NCBI GenBank assembly: GCA_016763355.1
Contig: JAESTY010000292.1
Location: 1-17,357, forward strand
Reading direction: 5' to 3'
DNA from: Immundisolibacteraceae bacterium
GTDB lineage: Bacteria > Pseudomonadota > Gammaproteobacteria > Immundisolibacterales > Immundisolibacteraceae
DNA length: 17,357 nt
Position numbers and translations under genes: made by a program. Below, piece after piece: positions 6,805 to 14,842 of this stretch. The notes beneath the pieces were generated by a model, which was given only the letters and a program-made list of their open reading frames with translations, did not search any database and was not told the DNA's origin. Each line of letters begins with the position of its first letter. Position 1 is the first letter of the stretch.

Positions 6805-9735
6805 CTATCTGCTGAGCAGGATGTGCTGGGTTAGTTTAATGACCGAATGCCATTGGCTAGTGGACTGCAAGTCTTCAGCTATGGGCTGACCTAGCTCCCA
6901 TTTGTTTCTGGTATCGCAAAGTAATTGATAATGTTTGATGAGCTGATCGCAGGCTTGTTGGTTTATTAATTTGCAGTCTGCGGCGGTTTGGAGAATTCCT
7001 GCTGTGGTTGTCGGCTCAGTGAGCTGGGCAAACTTACTGGCATGGCGCAATACCAGATACTGAGCACAGAATTCGATATCGATCATGCCTCCAGGGCTTA
7101 GCTTTAGCTTGTCCGGCAGAGACTTAATCGCTTTTTCCTGCCGAATTCGGTCGATCATCTGCACAATGTCAGTGGATAAACTGGCCTCATCTCGATTTCG
7201 CCGCAGTGCCTGTTGTCGTAAATCAAGAAACGCCTGCTTCAGTGCGGGATCGCCGGCTACCGGGCGCGCATGTACCAGAGCCTGACACTCCCAGGTATGG
7301 GCGTCTTCACGTAAGTAGCGCTCAAAGCTATTTAGCTGGGTGACGATGGGGCCAGAGTTGCCGCTAGGTCGAAGTCGAAAATCTATTTCGTAAAGTTTTC
7401 CCGAAGTTGTCTGGGTGGTTAACAGATGGATAAAGCGCTGCACAACCCGGTGGTAGAACCGGTGGTTGCTAATCGGGTTGGCTCCCTCGGTAACTTTGTC
7501 GCTGTCTAGATCTGGCTGTAGTAGCACTAAATCCAGGTCTGAGCTGTAGCTCATCACCTGAGACCCCAGTTTGCCGTAACCGATAACAACCATTTTTGGA
7601 ACCGAATGGTTCTGCTGTCCAGCGGGTGGCCCGTGCGTGTTAATGAGATGTTGCCAGCTCATTTGCAGGCAGCTGGTTAGGACTAATTCGGCTGTATCGG
7701 CGAGCAGGCCGGCGCTATCAGTTTGTTCGCCAATATCAAGAATTGCTGCTCGCAACAGTGAACCACTGCGCAGATCCCGCAGTCTGTTCATTTGCTGTTC
7801 CAGGTCTTGCTCTGGACAATCAACCTCTTCTGCAGCTGATGGCTGATTCTGGCTGGGATTGATAACTTGCTGAAACTGCAGCGCCAGAGCTTTGTAATCA
7901 GGCCGACTCTTTAAACTGCGATGGTCAAGTAGCTCATCAAGCAGAACCGGGTGGTCGCATAGCCAGTTGGTGAGCCAGTCGCCAGCTGCGCACAAGCGGC
8001 AGAGCTGATCCAGGGCCTGCGGGTTTTCGATCAGCAAAGAAATATAGGCAGAACGGCGAATAATGCTTTGCAAGAATCTGAGCGCGCCAATCAGAGCAGC
8101 GCAATTGTTTTGCTGAGCTACGGCAGTATCGAGCAGTTTCGGGATAAGCCGATGCACCCGCTGGGCCGATTCTATTGATGCGACCTGTAACGGGTGGGAT
8201 TTCTGCAGTCCCAAAAGTCCCTGGTAACAGGCTAGTGGATCATCAAAGCCCATTTTCTCTAGCAATGGAGTGACCTGGTCTGTCACTAACGTCTGGTGCC
8301 ATTGTTGGGCAATCTGATTGCTGATGGCGTTTTCGGAACTGGTCTCAGGGCTGGCCAGTAGATTGTTGAAGATTGTGGAAACGCCATCGGTGACCTGGTT
8401 CAGGTGCTGCAGAAATTTTTTATAATTGTTGTCGCCCATAGCGGCGGCGAGTTGCTGCTGTTGTTCGACTACGGTGGGCAGGGTATGAATCTGAAGGTGA
8501 TTGAGCATCTGAATGCGGTGTTCAGTGCGGCGTAAAAACAGGTAGCCAGCGGTCAGGGTTTTTAGTTGGTCGGCTGTTAGGTCTTCACGTTGGCGCAGCA
8601 GCGGCAGCGTCTGGAGTATTTGGGGTTGCTGCAGTCGGCGGTCACGGCCACCACTAAGGAGCTGAAAAACCTGGGTGATGAATTCAATTTCCCGAATTCC
8701 ACCCGGGCCGAGTTTGACGTGGTATGGGCCAGATTTTCGCTCAATTTGTTGATCGATATTCTGTTTGAGTTCACGGAGGCTCTCGAATACTCCGTAGTCC
8801 AGATAGCGCCGATAAATAAACGGCGAGAGGTCAGTTAACAATTGCCGACCGAGATCAAGGTCGCCGGCGATGGGACGGGCTTTTATCAGCGCGTAACGTT
8901 CCCATTCACGACCATGGCTGGCGTAGTAGGTGACCATCGAGTTGTGGCTGCTGGTGAGGGCGCCGCTGTCGCCAAACGGGCGGAGCCTGAGATCAACATG
9001 ATAAGCCAGTCCAAGCTCGGTTTGACTTTGCAGTAGGTCAACCAGCTGGCGGGTTAGCTGAGTAAAAAACTCCTGATTTGAAATCGGCTTCTGGCCGTCG
9101 GTTTCGCCCTGTTCTGAATGGAATGGAATCAGGTCGATATCTGAATGAAAATTAAGCTCTCCACCGCCGAGTTTGCCTAAAGCCAATATGCAAAAGGTTG
9201 CGGGTAGCCCATTGGTTTCGCCAACAGGGCTGCCGTGGCGTTCGGTCAGTGACAGGGCTAGCCAGTCGAGGCAGATTGATGTGGTGGCTTCCGCCAGCTG
9301 GCTGAGGTGGAAAAGATTATCTTCAAGGTCGGATAAATTGTTCAGGTCACGCCAGGCAATAATGATTTTTTCACGACGAATTATCTGCCTGATTAGCTGT
9401 TTGATTTGGGCCAGGCTAGTGCACTCACTGACTCCTGAGGAGAGTTCAAAATAGAGGTCTGCTACCTGTAGGCTGACGGTAAAGCGGTGTTCCCTGATGC
9501 ACTCGAGGATTAATTCTGGAACCACCAGGATGGTTTTCAGAAACCATGAACTGCATGAACAAGCGTTGACCAACTGTGTGAGCTGAGCGGTGTCGAGAGT
9601 TTCTAACAGGCTTTCGGGAAGGTCGTTTATTTGGGAGGTTTTGGCGGCTCGTTGTTCATTTCTGAACGCAGTCGGTAGCAACTTTTCGATTTGATGCGAT
9701 AATCGTCGGCGCTGGGTGGTCTGCTGTTTGGTCAT
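6805..9735 (-). CDS. glnE: Bifunctional glutamine synthetase adenylyltransferase/deadenylylase
   Basis: 976 residues, close to the usual 940-980. Two nucleotidyltransferase domains are present. The N-terminal deadenylylase domain has GKLGGGELNFHSDIDLIPF (187-205). The C-terminal adenylylase domain has GYGKLGSQVMSYSSDLDLVL (about 712-731). Both keep the metal-binding D-x-D, and each is followed by its family helical domain (RLRPFGDSGAL; RLRPSGNSGPI). GlnE adds AMP to a tyrosine of glutamine synthetase when nitrogen is sufficient and removes it when limiting, under control of PII proteins and glutamine, so it belongs to the same circuit as glnK-amt in this window. The ATG has an RBS (GGGGAA reading minus strand, 9747-9742). 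It is convergent with the PilZ gene and divergent from mlaC. No terminator is evident in the 50-base gap to the PilZ gene. Confidence 0.97.
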   Translation of the reverse strand: MTKQQTTQRRRLSHQIEKLLPTAFRNEQRAAKTSQINDLPESLLETLDTAQLTQLVNACSCSSWFLKTILVVPELILECIREHRFTVSLQVADLYFELSSGVSECTSLAQIKQLIRQIIRREKIIIAWRDLNNLSDLEDNLFHLSQLAEATTSICLDWLALSLTERHGSPVGETNGLPATFCILALGKLGGGELNFHSDIDLIPFHSEQGETDGQKPISNQEFFTQLTRQLVDLLQSQTELGLAYHVDLRLRPFGDSGALTSSHNSMVTYYASHGREWERYALIKARPIAGDLDLGRQLLTDLSPFIYRRYLDYGVFESLRELKQNIDQQIERKSGPYHVKLGPGGIREIEFITQVFQLLSGGRDRRLQQPQILQTLPLLRQREDLTADQLKTLTAGYLFLRRTEHRIQMLNHLQIHTLPTVVEQQQQLAAAMGDNNYKKFLQHLNQVTDGVSTIFNNLLASPETSSENAISNQIAQQWHQTLVTDQVTPLLEKMGFDDPLACYQGLLGLQKSHPLQVASIESAQRVHRLIPKLLDTAVAQQNNCAALIGALRFLQSIIRRSAYISLLIENPQALDQLCRLCAAGDWLTNWLCDHPVLLDELLDHRSLKSRPDYKALALQFQQVINPSQNQPSAAEEVDCPEQDLEQQMNRLRDLRSGSLLRAAILDIGEQTDSAGLLADTAELVLTSCLQMSWQHLINTHGPPAGQQNHSVPKMVVIGYGKLGSQVMSYSSDLDLVLLQPDLDSDKVTEGANPISNHRFYHRVVQRFIHLLTTQTTSGKLYEIDFRLRPSGNSGPIVTQLNSFERYLREDAHTWECQALVHARPVAGDPALKQAFLDLRQQALRRNRDEASLSTDIVQMIDRIRQEKAIKSLPDKLKLSPGGMIDIEFCAQYLVLRHASKFAQLTEPTTTAGILQTAADCKLINQQACDQLIKHYQLLCDTRNKWELGQPIAEDLQSTSQWHSVIKLTQHILLSR

Positions 9736-10125
9736 AAGATATTCCCCAGCGATTACGACGGCTTACGTGATTTCGACATAATTTGGGGACGGAGATAATC
9801 CATCGAAGTCAAAAATAACGAAATAGTTGTCGGCACTTCCTGAATGGTTACCAGTCTTAATAATATAGCTAATTAGTTGATGGGCAGTGGTCTGTCGCTG
9901 GTTCATGAAGTTTTGTGCCAAATTTTTAAAAAATGCTAAGAAACGAATTCACGGAGTTCTCAGTGAGCTACCAATTTGGATCTAACTGGTAGCCAGATAT
10001 GAGTGTCTGGCAATTCGTCATCGGCTGTTTTTGGGGTTTATTGAGGTGGTGCAATGACGCGCCGCGGGAATCTCTGAGGATTTCAGGGTTTTCTTGACGA
10101 TCACTTGTTAAGGGATGTTTAGATA
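9736..10125. other. Divergent spacer between glnE and mlaC
   Basis: No believable gene on either strand. It must carry the promoters for glnE and mlaC, but I cannot call either with confidence. It contains two neighbouring inverted repeats sharing two bases: GCTACCA (9967-9973) with TGGTAGC (9987-9993), and GCCAGA (9992-9997) with TCTGGC (10006-10011). It also has an A/T-rich stretch near 9921-9937. A TTGACG hexamer at 10094-10099 lies too close to the mlaC start to act with a -10 (see rejected items). Confidence 0.5.
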
Positions 10126-10800
10126 ATGAGTCGTGTTCAATTTGGGCAAAAATGTATTGCCAGCTGTTTGTTCGTGATGTTGTTTGTTGTCAGCGTATCG
10201 GGTCCGCTTGTCGCCGGCGAACAAGCCGAGACAGAGATTCCGATAATCGCTGAGGTGGTAGCTCCGCAGGCAGATGAGTTGATTCGCAAGGCATCCGAGG
10301 TGTTGCTGGAAGATATTCGTCAGAACAAGGCGCTTTATGCCGAAAACCCGTCGGGTCTTTATGAGAGAGTGCGTCAGGAGGTATTGCCGCATTTTGATTT
10401 TCCGCGTATCTCTGGTTATGTGCTGGGTAACGCGTGGAAGCAGGCAAGTAAGGAGGTTCAGCAGAGTTTCGAACAGGAATTCAGCACTTTAATGTTGCGT
10501 ACCTACGGTAGTGCCCTGCTAGCGTTTCAGGATGGCCGTATAGAGTTTTCGCCAGTAAAGGCTGCTAGTGACGCAACCATGGTCACCGTAAAAACCAGAG
10601 TTCATGGCAAAGATGGGTCCATAACACCGATTTTTTATCGAATGGGTAAGCACACCGGACAGTGGAAAGTGCTCGATATTCGCGTTGACGGGGTGAGTTT
10701 GATTAAAACTTATCGTTCTGAGTACGGTTCAATTGTGAAGCGTCAGGGAATCGGTGAATTGATTGCGGCACTGGTTGAGCGGAATCAGCGTAATTTGTAG
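10126..10800 (+). CDS. mlaC: Periplasmic phospholipid-transport protein MlaC (Ttg2D family)
   Basis: 224 residues. An N-terminal signal peptide (about 1-30, hydrophobic core CLFVMLFVVSVSG, cleavage near VAG-EQ) directs it to the periplasm. The mature part matches the MlaC/Ttg2 fold: ENPSGLYERVRQEVLPHFDF, an early region with the family FDF/Y motif, then FEQEFSTLMLRTYGSALLAF, then the strand-rich C-terminal half with WKVLDIRVDGVSLIKTYRSE. MlaC ferries phospholipid between the outer-membrane MlaA complex and the inner-membrane MlaFEDB transporter. Here it stands alone. mlaF, mlaE and mlaD, normally just upstream, are absent (the neighbour is divergent glnE), and there is no STAS protein MlaB after it. 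The ATG has an RBS (AAGGGA, 10110-10115). It could serve MlaFED encoded elsewhere or a different MCE system. Confidence 0.9.
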   Translation: MSRVQFGQKCIASCLFVMLFVVSVSGPLVAGEQAETEIPIIAEVVAPQADELIRKASEVLLEDIRQNKALYAENPSGLYERVRQEVLPHFDFPRISGYVLGNAWKQASKEVQQSFEQEFSTLMLRTYGSALLAFQDGRIEFSPVKAASDATMVTVKTRVHGKDGSITPIFYRMGKHTGQWKVLDIRVDGVSLIKTYRSEYGSIVKRQGIGELIAALVERNQRNL

Positions 10801-10860
10801 CCTATACGTTCGGTTGAATTACCGTAAACCGGGGTGATCTGCTTAGCCGTAGTTGAGATA

Positions 10861-10893
10861 TCAATTTCGCTGAAATTGACTCAAGTTTGAGTC
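10861..10893. repeat. Two overlapping palindromes upstream of the YadG-type gene
   Basis: TCAATTTC-GCT-GAAATTGA (10861-10879, perfect 8-bp arms) overlaps GACTCAA-GT-TTGAGTC (10878-10893, perfect 7-bp arms) by 2 bases. The hexamer TTGACT (10876-10881), close to a -35 box, lies at the join, but the best downstream -10 is poor. No T-run follows, so this is not a standard terminator. It may be an operator or leader structure for the ABC exporter genes. Confidence 0.55.
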
Positions 10894-10998
10894 GCATTTA
10901 TTGCCGGTGTAGGTTTAATTTTTCTAACCAATGATGGTTATTGCCCGTTTTATTAGGCATGGTGCCGTTGTTCTCCCAAGTCTATTTTTAACCTGGAA

Positions 10999-11922
10999 AT
11001 GTCCATGCCGGTAGCGGTGTCAATTAAACAGTTGCATAAGCAGTTTGGTGACTTAACCGCGCTGAATGGCATTGACCTGGAGATTAACGAGGGCGAAATA
11101 TTCGGTTTACTAGGGCCTAACGGTGCGGGTAAATCGACCTTGATCAGCATTATGGCCGGGCTTTGTCGGGCAGATAGTGGCCAGGTGACCATAATGGGGC
11201 GCGATGTGGTTAAGCAGGCCACTGCGAGTCGCAGAATGTTGGGGGTTGTTCCCCAGGAACTACTGTTTGATCCATTTTTTAAAGTTCGCGAAGTGCTGGA
11301 AATTCAGGCTGGCTATTTTGGGGTTGACCAAAAAAACCGCGCCTGGATTGACGAGTTGTTGGAATCTCTGGGGTTGGCAGATAAGGCCAATAGCAACATG
11401 CGCGCTCTATCTGGAGGCATGAAACGCCGAGTTTTAATCGCGCAGGCGCTGGTGCATAAGCCCAGAGTTTTAGTGCTGGATGAGCCCACTGCCGGGGTTG
11501 ATGTCGATCTGCGCCAAAGTCTCTGGTCGTTTGTTGAGCGACTTCATAATGACGGCACAACCGTGCTATTGACGACCCATTACCTGGAAGAGGCCGAGGC
11601 GCTTTGTGAGCGCATCGGCATTATGAATCACGGTGAGCTGGTTGCGCTGGATAGTCGAGCCGGGTTGATGAAGCGCTATTCTCACTACCAGCTGAAATTG
11701 CGGTTAAAGGGCGCTACTGAGAGTTTGCCGTCAGTGGTTGGCGAAGCCTTACAGCGTCGAGAAGCCGATAGCATCTGGTTGCAGGTAGCTGATGATGACC
11801 AGCACCTGGACGCCATTTTAACCGCCCTGAAACTGGCCGATATCCAGATACTATCCCTGCATACCCATGAACAGACATTGGAAGACCTGTTCCTGGAATT
11901 GACAGCCGGTAAGGCTGCATGA
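10999..11922 (+). CDS. ABC transporter ATP-binding protein (YadG-like)
   Basis: 307 residues. Walker A GPNGAGKST (39-47), Q-loop VVPQE (83-87), signature LSGGMKR (137-143), Walker B LVLDEP (158-163) and the switch histidine in TTHYLEEAE are all intact. A C-terminal extension (about 235-307) follows the ATPase core. The sequence follows E. coli YadG closely (SLDPF-like region FDPFFKVREVL, QAGYFGV, LTTHYLEEAEALCERIGI). It pairs with the overlapping permease to make an ABC-2 type exporter of unknown substrate. The ATG at 10999 has almost no room for an RBS; the ATG at 11005, two codons in, has GGA 7 bases upstream and may be the true start. The gene is 198 bases after mlaC. That gap holds overlapping palindromes and is too short for the STAS protein often found there. 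Confidence 0.92.
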   Translation: MSMPVAVSIKQLHKQFGDLTALNGIDLEINEGEIFGLLGPNGAGKSTLISIMAGLCRADSGQVTIMGRDVVKQATASRRMLGVVPQELLFDPFFKVREVLEIQAGYFGVDQKNRAWIDELLESLGLADKANSNMRALSGGMKRRVLIAQALVHKPRVLVLDEPTAGVDVDLRQSLWSFVERLHNDGTTVLLTTHYLEEAEALCERIGIMNHGELVALDSRAGLMKRYSHYQLKLRLKGATESLPSVVGEALQRREADSIWLQVADDDQHLDAILTALKLADIQILSLHTHEQTLEDLFLELTAGKAA

Positions 11923-12680
11923 ATCTGCGCGGTTGCTGGATACTATTTCGTAAAGAGGTGCGCCGTTTTACGGTGGTGGCCATGCAAACCCTGTTGGCTC
12001 CGGTGATCTCTGCGCTGCTATATCTGGTCATCTTTAGCCATGTGATGGCAGATCGGGTGACTATGTACGACGATCTTTCCTATAGCAGTTTTCTGGTGCC
12101 GGGGTTGATCATGATGTCGATTATTCAGAACTCATTTGGTAACACCTCATCCAGTCTGGTGTTCTCTAAAGTCACAGGTAGCATCACTTTTGTATTGCTG
12201 GGGCCGCTCAGCCATTTTGAGTTTTTTATCGCTTTTGTTGCTGCTGCTATGTTGCGGGCTTTGTTGGTAGCGCTGGCTATTTTTGTTGCTGCTGATCTTT
12301 ACATTGGAGTGACGGTTGCTCAGCCAATTTATGTGCTGGTGTTTGGTCTGCTGGCGGCCGCAACTCTGGCAACTGTCGGTTTTTTAGCCGGTGTCTGGGC
12401 CGATAAATTTGATCATGCGGCCACGTTTCAAAACTTTGTCATCATGCCGTTGTCTTTTCTTAGTGGTGTTTTCTACTCGATTCATTCCTTGCCGGACCTA
12501 TGGCAGACCATCTCCCGATTTAACCCGCTGTTTTATATGATTGATGGTTTTCGGTATGGATTTTTTGGTCAATCAGACGTGGCCCCTGGGTTGAGCGTGG
12601 TGGTGATGTGCGGTGCACTGGCGATCCTGGGTATAATTGCGCTGATGATGCTGCGAAGCGGCTATAAATTGCGGACTTGA
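11919..12680 (+). CDS. ABC-2 type transporter permease (YadH-like)
   Basis: 253 residues with about six hydrophobic membrane segments: about 20-40, 60-80, 103-130, 135-165, 170-185 and 226-245. It is an ABC-2 family permease like E. coli YadH, with recognisable stretches FRKEVRRFTVVAMQTLLAP, LVPGLIMMSIIQNSFGNTSS and the late SFLSGVFYSIHSLP. It overlaps the ATPase gene by ATGA, so the two are translationally coupled and form one exporter. The substrate is unknown. The position between mlaC and the ibaG-murA segment hints at an envelope role, but that is only context. Confidence 0.93.
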   Translation: MNLRGCWILFRKEVRRFTVVAMQTLLAPVISALLYLVIFSHVMADRVTMYDDLSYSSFLVPGLIMMSIIQNSFGNTSSSLVFSKVTGSITFVLLGPLSHFEFFIAFVAAAMLRALLVALAIFVAADLYIGVTVAQPIYVLVFGLLAAATLATVGFLAGVWADKFDHAATFQNFVIMPLSFLSGVFYSIHSLPDLWQTISRFNPLFYMIDGFRYGFFGQSDVAPGLSVVVMCGALAILGIIALMMLRSGYKLRT

Positions 12681-12743
12681 ACCAGCAGGGCGTGTCGGTT
12701 TTAAGTTTTTAATGGGTAAGCAGATTTAGAGTAATAGTGAATT

Positions 12744-12986
12744 ATGGAATGTGAAGTAATTAAGCAACTAATAGAAGGTCGTCTAGCCGAATCAGAGGTT
12801 GAGGTGACCGGAGATGGTCGCCATTTTGAAGCGACGGTAATTTGTGATGAGTTTGCGGGCAAGGGCCTGATTCAGCAGCATCAGCTAGTTTATGGTGTGA
12901 TTAAAGCTGAAATGGCCGATGACTCTATTCACGCCCTGTCATTAAAGACATTTACGCGCGAAACATGGCAGCGGGCTAATCCCTAG
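12744..12986 (+). CDS. ibaG: BolA-family protein IbaG (YrbA)
   Basis: 80 residues, a short BolA-fold protein. The IbaG pattern is clear: VTGDGRHFEATVICDEFAGK near the start and LVYGVIKAEMADDSIHALSL later. The residues proposed to bind Fe-S in the complex with monothiol glutaredoxin, His27 (GRHFEA) and His63 (SIHALSL), are present. In E. coli, ibaG sits in the same neighbourhood, after the mla genes and before murA. Here a CGFS glutaredoxin follows, the known BolA partner, which supports a shared role in Fe-S cluster handling or sensing. It lies 63 bases after the permease gene. The RBS is weak (GAG at about 12730). Confidence 0.94.
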   Translation: MECEVIKQLIEGRLAESEVEVTGDGRHFEATVICDEFAGKGLIQQHQLVYGVIKAEMADDSIHALSLKTFTRETWQRANP

Positions 12987-13069
12987 GTAGGGAGAGTAAC
13001 GGTCAGTCAGGTAACGAATGCCTGTGCCGAAAATGATTGAAGACATTAATTGATATAGAGAATATTGAA

Positions 13070-13390
13070 ATGGATATACAACAGAGAATTGCAGCTTTTG
13101 TAGAAGAGGTGCCAGTGGTGCTGTTTATGAAGGGCGACCGGATGTTTCCGCAATGTGGGTTTTCCGGGAAGGCAATCCAGATACTGGATGCCTGCGAGGC
13201 GGAATATGAAACCGTCAACGTGTTGTCTGAAGACGAAGTACGTCAGGGCATCAAAGAGTTTTCTAACTGGCCTACCGTGCCTCAGCTTTATGTAGCCGGT
13301 CAGTTTGTTGGTGGTACCGACATCATGACCGAGCTCTATGAAAATGGTGAGCTCAAGCAGGTCATTGATGCGATTCAGGATAGCGAATAA
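13070..13390 (+). CDS. grxD: Monothiol glutaredoxin, Grx4/GrxD family
   Basis: 106 residues from the ATG at 13070; E. coli Grx4 is 115. The active site CGFS is in FPQCGFSGKA. The glutathione-binding features are KGDR, WPTVPQLYV with the cis-proline, and GGTDI. CGFS glutaredoxins bind a [2Fe-2S] cluster with glutathione and form heterodimers with BolA proteins; ibaG lies 83 bases upstream. A TTG at 13037 opens the same frame 11 codons earlier. I prefer the ATG because MDIQQRIAAFVEEVPVVLFMKG aligns with known N-termini and a GAGA lies 8 bases upstream. The glycine pair is followed by Thr (GGTD), where E. coli has Cys; this is a common variation. A hairpin terminator follows. Confidence 0.93.
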   Translation: MDIQQRIAAFVEEVPVVLFMKGDRMFPQCGFSGKAIQILDACEAEYETVNVLSEDEVRQGIKEFSNWPTVPQLYVAGQFVGGTDIMTELYENGELKQVIDAIQDSE

Positions 13391-13392
13391 AC

Positions 13393-13417
13393 ACAGCGTT
13401 TTGACGGCTGTTTTTTT
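13393..13417 (+). terminator. Rho-independent terminator after grxD
   Basis: ACAGC (13393-13397) pairs with GCTGT (13407-13411), with inner CGT/ACG pairing as an alternative fold. A seven-T tract (13411-13417) follows. It lies two bases after the grxD stop, so it probably ends the ibaG-grxD transcript and separates it from murA. The stem is short, so strength is moderate. Confidence 0.65.
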
Positions 13418-13422
13418 GTTAT

Positions 13423-13547
13423 GCAGGGAGTGATGCCTGCGCATTAGTCGGCCACCAGTTTTGGTGGTCGTCGCGTTTGTAGGTTCTTTAAAACACTGGT
13501 TTCTTTAAAATCCTGGTGAAGACCCGCGGCCTGGATAGGTAGCGGGT
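13423..13547 (+). repeat. murA leader: 17-bp tandem repeat flanked by hairpins
   Basis: Inverted repeats: GCAGG/CCTGC (13423-13440), an 8-bp stem CGGCCACC / GGTGGTCG (13449-13470, one G-T pair), and ACCCGC/GCGGGT (13522-13527 with 13542-13547). Between them two 17-bp units abut exactly: TTCTTTAAAACACTGGT (13484-13500) and TTCTTTAAAATCCTGGT (13501-13517), with 15 of 17 bases identical. The second unit holds TAAAAT (13506-13511), a possible -10 box, but no good -35 is visible. This is the likely promoter/control region for murA-hisG-hisD. Confidence 0.5.
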
Positions 13548-13570
13548 TAGTAATTTCTAATGAGAATAAA

Positions 13571-14842
13571 GTGGACAAACTGATAGTTACTGGCGGCAAT
13601 CGGCTCGATGGCGAGATTCGAATTTCGGGCGCTAAAAATGCTGCGTTACCGATATTGGCGGCTACTCTGTTAGCGCAGGAACCGGTCACCATCTGTAATG
13701 TGCCCCATTTGCATGATGTCACCACCACTATGGAGCTGCTCGGTCGGATGGGAATATCCCTGGTGGTTGATGAGCGGCTTAACATTGAGGTCGACACCAG
13801 CACCATCAAGAATTTTTATGCGCCTTATGAACTGGTTAAGACGATGCGCGCATCGATCCTGGTGTTGGGCCCGTTGCTATCTCGTTTTGGTGAAGCTCAT
13901 GTGTCGATGCCGGGTGGCTGTGCAATAGGCCAGCGGCCGGTCAATATTCATCTTGATGGCCTCAAGGCGATGGGGGCTGATATCCGGGTCGAGAACGGCT
14001 ACATCATTGCCCGGGCTGAGCGATTAAAGGGGGCGAAAATCTTCCTCGAAATCGTCTCGGTAACTGCTACCGAAAATCTGATGATGGCAGCAACTCTGGC
14101 CAGGGGCACCACGGTGATTGAGAACGCCGCCCGCGAGCCTGAAGTAGAGGATGTGGCTAAATGTTTGATTGCCATGGGCGCAAAAATTACCGGCGCTGGT
14201 AGTTCAACCATCACTATCGAAGGCGTAGAAAAACTCGGTGGTGCGGTTCATCGCATTGTGCCGGACCGTATTGAAACTGCTACTTATCTGGTTGCGGGAG
14301 CGGTCACCGGCGGCCGGGTTAAGGCCCGCGATACCGATCCTAAATTGTTAGAAGTCGTGCTGCAAAAACTCGAAGAAGCGGGTGCTGAAATTAGCACCGG
14401 TGAGGACTGGATTGAGTTAGATATGGGCGGTCGCCGGCCCAAAGCGGTGAATATTCATACCGCGCCCTATCCGGCGATGCCGACTGATATGCAGGCGCAG
14501 TTTATGGTTTTGAACGCGGTTGCCGATGGCGCCAGCCGGGTGGTTGAATCGGTGTTTGAGAACCGGTTTATGCATGTACAGGAGCTACTCAGGTTAGGCA
14601 GCGAAATTGAGCTGGAAGGCAATACAGCATTGATCAACGGGGTGCCAGGCCTGCAGGGCGCACCGGTGATGGCAACTGATTTACGGGCATCGGCTTGTTT
14701 GGTGCTGGCCGGGTTGGTTGCCCGTGGAGAAACCCACATTAGCCGGATTTACCACATCGACCGTGGTTATGAATGTATTGAAGAAAAACTTCAGCTACTC
14801 GGTGCCAATATTAAGCGCGTATTAGATCGGAGTGCGGTTTGA
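13571..14842 (+). CDS. murA: UDP-N-acetylglucosamine 1-carboxyvinyltransferase (GTG start)
   Basis: 423 residues (E. coli 419). MurA performs the first committed step of peptidoglycan synthesis, moving enolpyruvate from PEP to UDP-GlcNAc in the cytoplasm. Key features are intact: Lys22-Asn23 in RISGAKNAALPIL, Arg93 in KTMRAS, and the active-site Cys117 in MPGGCAIGQRPV (the fosfomycin target). PTDMQAQF carries the catalytic Asp, and RGYECIEEKLQLLGA is the C-terminal signature. The start is GTG, giving MDKLIVTGGNRLDGEIRISG, which fits the family; the RBS is weak (GAG, 13562-13564). It is preceded by the structured leader at 13423-13547. Its stop codon overlaps the hisG TTG start (TTGA, 14839-14842), so histidine genes are coupled to a cell-wall gene, as in Pseudomonas-like genomes. 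Confidence 0.97.
   Translation: MDKLIVTGGNRLDGEIRISGAKNAALPILAATLLAQEPVTICNVPHLHDVTTTMELLGRMGISLVVDERLNIEVDTSTIKNFYAPYELVKTMRASILVLGPLLSRFGEAHVSMPGGCAIGQRPVNIHLDGLKAMGADIRVENGYIIARAERLKGAKIFLEIVSVTATENLMMAATLARGTTVIENAAREPEVEDVAKCLIAMGAKITGAGSSTITIEGVEKLGGAVHRIVPDRIETATYLVAGAVTGGRVKARDTDPKLLEVVLQKLEEAGAEISTGEDWIELDMGGRRPKAVNIHTAPYPAMPTDMQAQFMVLNAVADGASRVVESVFENRFMHVQELLRLGSEIELEGNTALINGVPGLQGAPVMATDLRASACLVLAGLVARGETHISRIYHIDRGYECIEEKLQLLGANIKRVLDRSAV

Noticed and set aside
10094..10125. TTGACG plus TAGATA as a promoter for mlaC
   Set aside because: The would-be -10 touches the ATG, leaving no room for the visible RBS, so it would make a leaderless message; chance is more likely.
10801..10998. 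A degraded mlaB (STAS) gene in the mlaC-yadG gap
   Set aside because: The gap is 198 bases, too short for a STAS domain of about 90-100 residues, and I see no STAS-like translation.
13033..13053. Six-codon open frame (ATGATTGAAGAC...) before grxD as a leader peptide
   Set aside because: No clear RBS, no regulatory codons and no attenuator hairpin; too short to support.
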